In this document: positions 55,122 to 64,000 of the stretch, in pieces
How the letters are laid out: every line of letters begins with the position of its first letter
How positions within the stretch are numbered: the first letter of the stretch is position 1
Assembly (NCBI RefSeq): GCF_000275845.1
Contig: NW_006766883.1
Location: 780,494-844,493, forward strand
Length of the DNA stretch: 64,000 nucleotides
Direction: 5' to 3'
Source of the DNA: Dichomitus squalens LYAD-421 SS1
Lineage: Eukaryota > Basidiomycota > Agaricomycetes > Polyporales > Polyporaceae
The notes under the pieces: model-generated
Database searches by the model: none
What the model saw: only the letters and a program-made list of their open reading frames with translations
What the model was told of the DNA's origin: nothing
Program-made: the position numbers and the translations under genes

Positions 55122-56521
55122 ACTGACATTCTGTAGGTCAGAGACGAGCCGACCAAAATGCAAGTCCAATCTGCCGCTCACTGCGGCCAAGTCACTGGAG
55201 GGCACTACAAAGAGCCATTCAGGCACTTTGAACTCCCATCGCTGGGCTCTGCTGCTGCGCAGTGAGCTCGACGGGGGCTCAGAGCATCCATTGGACTCAC
55301 ATATAGTTCGGCTCCCAACCAACCTGAGCATGGTTGTTTCGAAGGGGCCTATCAATATGCTATCCGCTGTAAAGCGACAACCAAAAATCAAAACCTATAT
55401 TATGATAGAGCCTAAAACATCATTTTGGGTACCTATACTGTAATTTGCTTGAATCCTTACAATGTGTTAAGCTTGCGATAAGAAGAACCAATCCAATTAT
55501 TCAATCCAGCAGGCAAGAGCGGCAAAGCCACGGGTAAACAAAAGCTAGTCTCATGTTGCATGCAGAAGATCAGGGACAGGACACATGGCAGCGATCTCCG
55601 AGACATCAGTCTGGTCCTGGTATCTGCGGTTTTCTCGAGTGTACTAGTAGAGCAATTCTGACTTCTCACGGAATACACGACGGGCGAGAATCGATTGCAC
55701 TTGAAGGTGCCGAACGGCTGGTCATTGTCGAGGTTGGCGTAGCTGTGGTCCCAAACAGGAAGCACAGGCACGAAGCTGTGCTGTTACATAAGCCAGTGAT
55801 CCAAAATCTCTTCCCATACTAGTAGTACCGCTCTGTTTCGTTTACGTCTTCAAGTCACGTCACATCTCTTTAGAGCATAATAATGAACAAGTCATCTACT
55901 GTTTCGTGCAGTATCATAGGCTTCCACATAAGGCCAGTCGCTATGAAAGCATTCCCTCCATCGCCGAGATGCCGTTGCGTCCAGAACCTGTTTCACGCCC
56001 GCCTACGGAGGAGGGCCATCCAAAGGGTAATAAGGTGTCCATATTCTTCGAGGGCGAGAATCACACTCTTAAAAGGGATACTGTCAAACTGAGAAGTTTT
56101 CGTTTGACTTTGCCGTGAAATGTTTGGGGTTCACTGAGTTATTGTAGACTATGGAGGATCAGGCGCCTCGGCGCGAGGACGTAGTGAGATCGAGAGAGCC
56201 CCGTGATATGATTGGATGGGCGGGTAGAAAATCTGATTCACATTGAATCGATCTGCCGTACCGCAAATTATGTGGGCGTGTCTGCTGGAACCGTACTTAG
56301 TATGTTAGGATGCGGAGCGTGGAGGAAGCCGATTCGGACGGGCCGAAGATGCACGCCGGGAGCGCCAATCGCGACACGACGGGTAGTCGCAGTCACATGA
56401 CCGACGCGTGGGATGAACCACCAGTGCGCAACGCGCTCTGCCACTCAAGCAGTTCCTCCCTCAAGACCACATCGACGCGTTCGCTACTTCCCATCCCCTC
56501 ATCTGCTCACGAATTTCCGCC

Positions 56522-59500
56522 ATGGATGGCTCGAGACCTGGTGAGGCAGGCGTCATTGCCTGGTGCAACTCGATACGGTTCACGATGGCGAAGGACCCCG
56601 GCCGCCAATTTCTATACGAACAAATACAGAAGGAGGGCTTCGATTTCCTCGACATGTATCTTGAGAACTTCTTGGATGGGCCAACGAAAGAGTGCGTGTG
56701 GTTGGCTATCAACCTCTAGCGAATCACAGTTTTTTGATCTGTCGCTGTAGACCTGTGATTGAACTCCTCAAGACTCCCGGTCGAAAGAAGAACACCGCGG
56801 TCAAGACTCGTGCAGCTACTGCTGCAGCGGCGAAGATCAACGCTGTGACATCTATGTCGTTTGAGGTACGTCTCTCGCGCATTCCCTCGCCCCAACACTC
56901 ACGGGTGCTCGAAGGATGGTGAGGCGAAGGAGAACCACGCGCCCTTGAACAATTTCCACAAGGCTCTCTTACAAGCGAAGGAAGGGAGTAATTCTACTCA
57001 AGAGAAGCGGTCTTCCCACCAACTCTCCGCAGAACGGTCTTTGCCGAACAAGCCCCTTGGAAAGGTCAAGGACCAGCGGATTGTCACCATCGCCGACAGC
57101 CCAGCGGTCCAGGTGTCCGACGCCGCCATGGACGTGGATGAAGTGCACAAACCGATCCCTGCTCCTACATTCAGCGTCGTACAACCGGTGGCACAAGTCG
57201 CGAGCCAGGGAGCATCCCTGGAAGTTCCTGTAAACGCGACCAACGAGCTCTCAATGATTGTGGAGGACGATGAGTTAGCGGAGAGGAGTCGAGTATCTCT
57301 TGATATTCCGCTATCCGCCAAGCCGGCAGCTGTGGGAATTGACCCCGAGCCTGGGAGACCTAACGAGACTCGAGATGTCTTCCACGACGCAGAAGAGGCT
57401 GTGTCTGATGACGTACGTATGCAGGACGATATCGCGGACGACGCGGACATGTCAATGGCGGACGATGAGCAGCCTCCCCAAGGTGACGTGACGTCTGCCT
57501 CCGTAGCCACCTTCCATACGATTCCACTCAGTCCGCGACGCGAACCGGAGCCAGCACAACAATCGGCGCGCACAGCGGACTTCCACACAGCACCCCTTCC
57601 GAGGGTGTCGCTGTCACCCGTACCTGTGGAGGAGGAGCTGCATTCACATACGGCTCCCTTACCGGCCTCGTCATCGAAGCATGAGGAGTACACTATGCCC
57701 TTGCGCGAAGAGCCTTCGGCCCCCGTCCCTGGACTGTCGCGCAAACCTAGCGTGGCACAGTTCACCGGGCTCCCTGCACCGTCTCCTCTTCGGAAGTCAT
57801 TGCGGCCACCGGGCGATGCGTCAGCAGGCTCTTCGACAGGGGCGACTGCGGCTCCGGCCCTCGGTAAGCGCACTTCGACATCATGGCTATCCAAGGCGCG
57901 CGAGACGAAGGCTTTGGAGACCACTTCGAAGAGGAAGAGTACCCTCGACCCAGGCATCGGCACGTTCGCTGCCAACAAACGGAAGAGCAGTGAGATGCTC
58001 GAAGCTGCGAATGCTGTCCTCAGGTCTCTCGACGAGGAAGAGCGTGCGACGAAAGTGCCAAAACTTGCCAACTCTCCTGCTGGGGACGACAATGCAGACA
58101 AGGGAAAGGGCAAGGGCAAGGGCAAAGCTCCAAGTTTAGACACGGTATGTGTTAAGCTCATGCTTCGTCGAGCCACTGATAAGCCGACCTCATCGTGCTC
58201 AGGTCTTCCATGCTGCCCCGGCGCAGCCCACGACTTCAGCGGAGATCGTTGGGGTTGCAACAACCGTGCCTACGTCAGCCACCGCTGTGCTAGCTGAGCA
58301 GGATGACATGCTCGCGACGATCTTGAAAAAGAACTACGAGGCACGGACGGGCAAGAGCATGGGCAAATCCCTTGGCGGTAACGCCGCCGCCGCCCTTGCG
58401 GAAGCGCGGGCTGCTGCTGAGGCGCGGGTAGCGGAGAGGCACAAGCTCGAGTTGGGCGACGTGTCGATGACGTCCGAAGAGAAGAAGTCTTCGCCTGTCG
58501 ACACTCAGACTGCTCCCACAGACCCCACCGAGTCCGAGCGGAGGCTCAGCGTGTCGGACCTCATCCCGTCGTCCGAGGGAAAGTCAAAGCCGAAGGCAAA
58601 GCAGGACACGGCACAAGCCAGGCAGCCAACACCGCCAGGTGCGGACACGAGTGCCTCGACCACTCCGCCGAACTCCCCGCCACGCTCGCGCAATACGAGC
58701 TTCGTTGCACACACCGGACCCGTCTTTTCGAAGCCTCCTGCACAGGCTCCCGCACCTTCCGCTCGTACGGAGTCGTCTGCGCCTGCAGCGATTCGCGACT
58801 ACAAGCTCCCTACAGAGAATCCGTTTTCCATCCCTGCCGCAATGGCGTTGGGGATGGGCATGAAATTCCAGCCATTGTCCGCGCAGAGCAGCAAGGCGAG
58901 CGCCTTCTCGGACGTCGTCTTCGACCGCACCAACGCCTCGCCCGCGTGGATGCCGTCCACGCAGGACACGTCCTACTCCGCCGCTCAATCGCAATCGCAG
59001 CCGAAGGGCGTCGTGGATGACAATGACGATGATGATGACGACAACGAGCTTGACGCGGATGACAGCTGGGGCGTCGATGAGAAGTTCGCGAGCAACCAGA
59101 TGTGGACGCCGTTCGGGTTCCAGAGCGCGAACCCGGACCAGCTCAAGGACGACACGATGACGTGGAGCACGATCCCGAGCCGGAGCACGAGCCAGAAGGG
59201 GGGTGACACGCAGGCGACACAGAGCCTGTTCCCGACAGAGGAGGTCGACGAGGAGGAGGAGGAAGAGAGAGAAGAGCCCGATCCGGAGCGCGGCTTTGCG
59301 GAGCGGTTGGCTGCGGCGGACCAGCAGCCGTCGGATGTGGAGGACGGTGCAGTTGGAGAGGGGGATATGGCCATGGAGATCGACGAAGACGACGCGGAGG
59401 AGAAGGTGGAAGAGGAAGAGGATTTCGATGAGGCGGTCCTTGCAGGTAAATCCACGATCAAGCTCGTCCAGGTAAGCGCTCCTCTGGTACTGGGGTTAGA

Positions 59501-60714
59501 GCATGGAGCTGATATTCTCTTGTCGCATAACATCAGCAGAAATCTGACACATCCTCACAACCTCGTAGCGACAGCCAGCAATCGATGGCTTCGACGGCTT
59601 CGTCGCAGTCCAATTTGGGCCTCTTTGGCCAGGCGAGTAAGCTGGTCAGCAGCGTATTTGGTGGTGGAGCCAAGAAAGCCAAACCGGAGGTTAAGAGCCT
59701 CCAGCTCGCTGCCGCTGCTGCGAAGAAGGTTCGTTGCCTCGCTCATTCAAGTCGCATCTTGTACTGATGTTCCATCATTGCACAGCAACAAGAGGAGCAG
59801 GAGAAGAAGGCACAGCGGTTGAAGGAGATGGAAGCTCGCCGGCAGCAAGCAATCCAGCGCAAGGCGGAGGAAGAGAAGGCTCGGCAGATCGAGGAAGAGC
59901 GCAAGATCAAGGAGGAGACAGAACGTCGCAAGCGTGAGCGGGAGGAGCACACAGACAAGCGTCCCCTGAGCAGGGCCGCGACTGCGCCAAAGAAGGTGAG
60001 ATATGTGTCTCATCATGATGTTGTGTGCGCCTGACCATCGGGCAGAACGAGGACGACACCTCCAAACGCAAGGTGGCGGCGACGACTTCTCAGAAACCGC
60101 CGTCTAAGGAGAAGAAGGATGCCGTACCTCCTCGGACCCTTAAGCCTAGCGTTGGCGCTTCGTCGAAGCCCGTGCTGAAGTCCGCACTCAAGCAGCCTAC
60201 TGCAGGTCCTTCTGGCTCCTCGGTTCCTGTCACCCCTGGTGCATCTAAGGTGCCTGCACAGAAGACCGTCAAGCACATGCCTTCATCAAGCAATCTCAAG
60301 ATTCCCCCACCCGCAGCGTCCAAGGGCAAGGAGAAGGACACTGCAGAGCCTTTGCGCTCCAAGACTCCCACTGGCCCCCCGCCGCCCGCGCAGGAGCCGC
60401 CGCGGGTGGCGAGCGAGAGCATCGAGCTGCCCGACATCAACAGCGAATACTCGGACTCAGAAGACGAGGACCGCCCCAAGCGCGACCTGCCGGACTGGGC
60501 GAAGAGCCCGGACATCGCGGCAGCGCTACAGCAGCAGAGCACGATCAACCCGGACGACATCTTTGGGCAGATCAGGCCGCTGCGCATGGAGGAGATCTTC
60601 CGGACGCGGCACAGCCGGTTCCGTGCGCGGACGAGCTCGGCGAACTGGACGGGTACGGACGAGCTCACGCAGGAGGAGGAGCGGGAGTACGCGCGGCGGA
60701 TGGGCTTCAGGTAG
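56522..60714 (+). CDS. SLI15: INCENP/Sli15, inner centromere protein of the chromosomal passenger complex
   Basis: Seven exons (56522-56691, 56751-56865, 56915-58144, 58203-59471, 59537-59728, 59786-59995, 60046-60714) sum to 3855 nt, 1284 residues. The N-terminus (MAKDPGRQFLYEQIQKEGFD) is a short helical start, where Survivin/Borealin-type partners bind. The middle is disordered with acidic runs (59010-59060 and 59235-59450). A charged single alpha-helix follows at about 59786-59960 (EEKARQIEEERKIKEETERR). The C-terminus is the IN-box that binds and activates Aurora kinase: ELPDINSEYSDSEDEDRPKR, DLPDWAKSPDIAAAL, INPDDIFGQIRPLRMEEIF and SRFRARTSSANWTGTDELT. The TSS motif is the site Aurora phosphorylates for full activation. 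The protein localises the kinase at kinetochores and the spindle midzone. Confidence 0.95.
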
Positions 60715-61059
60715 ACCCTGTGGCGTCTGATTGATTTTGGTTCATGGTTGATTGGCACGGCGGCGTTGGGTTTGAAGCCATAACGGCAGTTCACGCATAT
60801 GGATACGGCATCTCTCTCTAGGGATACATCGGACGGCTCATGAAGGCAAACATGGCGTCTTTCTATGCATACAAATATGGTCCCTTATGCAGCTTCGTAG
60901 TTGCAATCAAGATTACGACTACGTCGTGTTGCACAAGGGAATATCCGGAACAGTCCTTGGGCGTAAGTTATTACTCCTATATGTCCTCCTAATCAATACG
61001 CATGGTGTAGAATATTCGTATCCGGCCGGGGTATAACAGATGTCAAAGGGGGGGTGCGC
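60715..61059. other. Convergent 3' intergenic region
   Basis: 3' flanks of INCENP and the TPR-MYND gene. Nothing else recognised. Confidence 0.5.
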
Positions 61060-61809
61060 TTAAACGGCATCTGGCGCAAGGTCACGACGGCAGCGTCTCT
61101 TATGCCGTTCCCAGTCTTCCCTCTGACGAACAGGTCAGCAAGGTTGAAACTTAAAAGACACACTGACGGCAGCTCACCTGGCATTCGTGGGAGCAGTAGA
61201 ATGCGCCCTGGCAACAATTAATTTGTGAGCGACGCTGCAGTATGTGCTTCACCGTGCTTGAGGAACGCTGACTAACCTTGCAACCTCCGCAGATGGAGAG
61301 GCCAGGACTTCTGAGTAGCCCTTTGGCACACTGCGCAAAGGTTATTGACGGCTCCTATTTAACGGACAAAGAGAGACACGTACGGCGTGATTGCTGCAGC
61401 ACATATCGTCGGCGGCACCAAGCATTTTGAGAGCCTTCGCCTTCAGGAGCTCGCTACGGATGCGGTGAACGCGCGCGAGATTCTCCCGGCTGGTGGTGAT
61501 CTCTTTGAAGTTGTGGGTGATGATGCTGACATCGAGGGACTTCTCGAACCAGTGCTCTGCACCATCGAGCTTTCCCATGTGAAGATAGAGCTCTCCGAGA
61601 GTGTTCCAGAGGCTGGCGAGGGTCGGGGACGGAACGGCGGGATCTACGAGGTCGAGAGCCTGCTGGAGGAGGCGTTCAGCCTCCGTGTAGCTACCGCGGG
61701 CATCGAGCTGGCGAGCTTGGAGGCTAAGCTTGGAGACCTCAGCGAGGACGGAGTCGTTAGGGGTGAGTGCGGGGCCTTCGTCGGGATAAGTGAGCATGTC
61801 AGTGTCCAT
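61060..61809 (-). CDS. TPR-repeat protein with C-terminal MYND-type zinc finger
   Basis: Exon 1 starts at 61809 and carries tetratricopeptide-like repeats (ARGSYTEAERLLQQALDLV, LWNTLGELYLHMGKLDGAEH, WFEKSLDVSIITHNFKEI). Short exons then add CAKGLLRSPGLSICGGCK, GAFYCSHECQ and REDWERHKRRCRRDLAPDAV. The spacing C-x2-C, then YC-x3-C, then H-x3-C matches the second half of a MYND finger; the first Cys pair lies in the CC...C just before. MYND fingers bind proline-rich peptides, so this looks like an adaptor. The combination is found in several basidiomycetes, function unknown. The promoter carries the motif block described at 61990-62080. Confidence 0.82.
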
Positions 61810-62833
61810 TTCGGCCAGCGCGGGTAGAGCAGGGCGAGAAAGCAGGTCAGAGACAGGACGTTGGGGTAAGGAGATGGTGAGCTAGGTAGCAGCGTCAGCT
61901 GCAAGATGGTTGCAATGAACATGCCGGAAGGATGGCTGTGGCTGTCTCGGAGATGGTTTCAAGCTGCCGACCCGCCGGCCCCGACTCGGGTGAGCTCTCC
62001 CGACTCTTGAGAACATCGAGACCGTTGAGTCCAGCGAGTCTGGCGGACTCCGCCGGACTCCGGGGATCACATGATCTGGCCAAGCAAGGCACTGCTGATT
62101 GCCACTAGATCCCCTTGGCGCCTATTGCGAATTTCTTGTGCCAGCGCAAAGGTCGGCTTCACGGTGCGTGTACTAGGTCTCGACTGAAGCTATCCTCCGA
62201 ATGCAAGTCGAGAGCATAGAACTGAGCGAGAGAAATCTCAATAATATAGGAGAATACACCCCAGAATGCGAAGACGTTGTAATACTTGTATACACAGAAG
62301 CTGCACCCCGGCTTTCCAGTACTTATGGTCACGTCATATCGTTTACGGAAAATATAAGACTTGTGCGCTCCTCATGGCATGAACCCTGCTGATAAACTCG
62401 GGGCTGTGAAGACAAGGATTAGATCCGACTAGAGTCGAAGCAAGATCTTCAGTCAGTAAGGAAAGACTTAAGAGGGAGGACACAATCTGAAGTCCTTATA
62501 TACTACAGAGAAGTGTCCATGACTAATCGAAGAGTGGTTAGTCACATGTACCATAGTGCGATGAATAATACGATGGTGAAAGAATTGCGACGTATCGCAC
62601 CATAGGATGAGTAAGAGATGAGTAAGGCATAGACCTGTCTAGACCGTTCTGGAGTAGTACGGATTGTCCTAGACAGTACCAGAAGAGTCCGGAAGCATAG
62701 CTATAGTACACGAGCAGAGAGTCCCAAATATGGTAACATACTACATAAGCGACTACAGCTAAGCGCTAGGAGACGCATAGCCTCGTGTAGTCCGGACCGG
62801 ATAAGTCCAAGTTCAACACCTGCCACTGGCGGA
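61810..62833. other. Upstream region and AT-richer DNA before a gap
   Basis: 61990-62080 holds the motif block shared with two other genes. From ~62110 the DNA is less GC-rich, with many short A/T runs and no conserved frame. One small hairpin occurs at 62519-62545 (TGACTAA...TTAGTCA). Possibly transposon-derived. Confidence 0.5.
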
Positions 62834-63746
62834 NNNNNNNNNNNNNNNNNNNNNNNNNNNNNNNNNNNNNNNNNNNNNNNNNNNNNNNNNNNNNNNNNNN
62901 NNNNNNNNNNNNNNNNNNNNNNNNNNNNNNNNNNNNNNNNNNNNNNNNNNNNNNNNNNNNNNNNNNNNNNNNNNNNNNNNNNNNNNNNNNNNNNNNNNNN
63001 NNNNNNNNNNNNNNNNNNNNNNNNNNNNNNNNNNNNNNNNNNNNNNNNNNNNNNNNNNNNNNNNNNNNNNNNNNNNNNNNNNNNNNNNNNNNNNNNNNNN
63101 NNNNNNNNNNNNNNNNNNNNNNNNNNNNNNNNNNNNNNNNNNNNNNNNNNNNNNNNNNNNNNNNNNNNNNNNNNNNNNNNNNNNNNNNNNNNNNNNNNNN
63201 NNNNNNNNNNNNNNNNNNNNNNNNNNNNNNNNNNNNNNNNNNNNNNNNNNNNNNNNNNNNNNNNNNNNNNNNNNNNNNNNNNNNNNNNNNNNNNNNNNNN
63301 NNNNNNNNNNNNNNNNNNNNNNNNNNNNNNNNNNNNNNNNNNNNNNNNNNNNNNNNNNNNNNNNNNNNNNNNNNNNNNNNNNNNNNNNNNNNNNNNNNNN
63401 NNNNNNNNNNNNNNNNNNNNNNNNNNNNNNNNNNNNNNNNNNNNNNNNNNNNNNNNNNNNNNNNNNNNNNNNNNNNNNNNNNNNNNNNNNNNNNNNNNNN
63501 NNNNNNNNNNNNNNNNNNNNNNNNNNNNNNNNNNNNNNNNNNNNNNNNNNNNNNNNNNNNNNNNNNNNNNNNNNNNNNNNNNNNNNNNNNNNNNNNNNNN
63601 NNNNNNNNNNNNNNNNNNNNNNNNNNNNNNNNNNNNNNNNNNNNNNNNNNNNNNNNNNNNNNNNNNNNNNNNNNNNNNNNNNNNNNNNNNNNNNNNNNNN
63701 NNNNNNNNNNNNNNNNNNNNNNNNNNNNNNNNNNNNNNNNNNNNNN
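62834..63746. other. Assembly gap (913 N)
   Basis: Undetermined bases between AT-richer DNA and the ABC-F fragment. Confidence 0.99.
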
Positions 63747-63900
63747 CAGAGCAGAGATCTCAGCAGGGTACTGGTGGAGCTCAATGACATGATGTTGTGT
63801 GAAGTAGCCAATCCTTGCGGCAGGGTGTCGGGTGATCTTCCCTCTGGTGGGTGCTAGCACTAGCTCTCCGAAGAGGGCCTCTACAAAAATTGCCTTCCGA
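63747..63900 (-). pseudogene. Fragment of an ABC-F ATPase (Gcn20-like), partial at a gap
   Basis: On the minus strand, immediately after an AG at the end of TTTTTGTAG (about 63876), the frame reads EALFGELVLAPTRGKITRHP, AARIGYFTQHHVIEL. This matches the segment of Gcn20-type ABC-F proteins that follows the second Walker A (compare the yeast IGYFTQHHV). The preceding residues (about 63880-64000) do not look like ABC-F sequence. The frame then runs into the N gap. It may be one exon of a real gene continuing into the gap, or a broken copy; ABC-F genes normally sit in GC-rich DNA, so I lean toward a fragment but cannot decide. Confidence 0.45.
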
Positions 63901-64000
63901 CTATAATCCGTCCCCATGCAAGGTGGTGTCAATGAATAAACAGCGTCGAAAACCTCAATACCCCAGACTTGCGGGAGCGACCTCCAGGTAACCATGCATG

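Larger units (their letters stand above)
53600..56521. other. Gene-poor region with repeats
   Basis: About 2.9 kb with no recognisable gene. Parts (54250-54600, 55380-55500) are AT-richer than the neighbouring genes. It carries the inverted repeat at 54694-55121 and a paired CACGTG site near 54129. Small open frames are present on both strands but none resembles a known protein. Old transposon debris is the likely origin. Confidence 0.55.

Noticed and set aside
62110..62833. Possible LTR of a retrotransposon.
   Set aside because: No paired LTR, no primer-binding site or polyprotein motif is visible; the adjacent gap prevents a test.

Overview
The window is a gene-dense, GC-rich stretch of nuclear DNA from a filamentous fungus, almost certainly an agaricomycete basidiomycete. 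A polypore-type wood-decay fungus is my best guess, from gene style only. Supporting signs are many 50-70 nt introns with short exons, long Ser/Pro-rich protein tails, gene spacing of a few hundred bases, a multi-intron P450, and conserved fungal housekeeping genes on both strands. Exon boundaries below were worked out by hand from GT/AG signals, reading-frame continuity and family conservation. Where exon sums are quoted they divide by three.

Layout. 0.2-5 kb: LRR/RhoGEF protein (+). 5.5-5.9 kb: foldback element. 5.9-7.1 kb: Mtm1/SLC25A39-type mitochondrial carrier (+). 7.3-10.4 kb: Vam7-like PX-SNARE and the AMPK gamma subunit Snf4 (both -). 10.7-12.7 kb: Ssh4/Ear1-like SPRY membrane adaptor (+). 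13.4-14.1 kb: small membrane protein (-). 14.6-18.9 kb: divergent pair of cytosolic AspRS (-) and mitochondrial aspartate aminotransferase (+). 19.3-22.4 kb: large Ser-rich orphan (+). 22.6-23.9 kb: Elongator subunit Elp5 (-). 24.3-25.6 kb: alpha/beta hydrolase (+). 26.5-27.4 kb: membrane GNAT acetyltransferase (-). 28.7-30.3 kb: 13-exon dienelactone hydrolase (+). 30.6-32.4 kb: EF-1alpha (-). 33.3-35.6 kb: PAS-kinase-type protein kinase (-). 36-38.3 kb: eL32 and Memo1/Mho1 (+). 38.4-39.5 kb: histidine phosphatase-fold protein (-). 40.3-41.6 kb: Stm1/SERBP1-like RNA-binding protein (-). 42.5-48.5 kb: PHD-finger Spp1/CFP1-like COMPASS subunit (+), carrying an assembly duplication around an N gap. 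48.8-51.1 kb: LSm1 (-), a type II tRNA-Ser(UGA), and the divergent NDUFA5 (-) / bL32m (+) pair. 51.5-53.6 kb: cytochrome P450 (-). 53.6-56.5 kb: gene-poor, repeat-bearing. 56.5-60.7 kb: INCENP/Sli15 (+). 61.1-61.8 kb: TPR-MYND protein (-). 62.1-64 kb: AT-richer DNA with a 913-base gap and an ABC-F (Gcn20-like) fragment.

Functional themes. Translation is strongly represented (EF-1alpha, AspRS, eL32, bL32m, tRNA-Ser, the tRNA-modifying Elp5, Stm1), as is mitochondrial function (Mtm1, Aat, NDUFA5, bL32m), with energy signalling (Snf4, PAS-type kinase), trafficking (Vam7, Ssh4) and mitosis/chromatin (INCENP, Spp1). I see no biosynthetic cluster and no CRISPR, phage or plasmid-like system. The most unusual material is structural: three inverted-repeat elements, a ~40-bp degenerate minisatellite, an upstream motif shared by three genes, tiny exons (9, 14, 18 and 24 nt) with a GC-AG intron, and the duplicated scaffold block.
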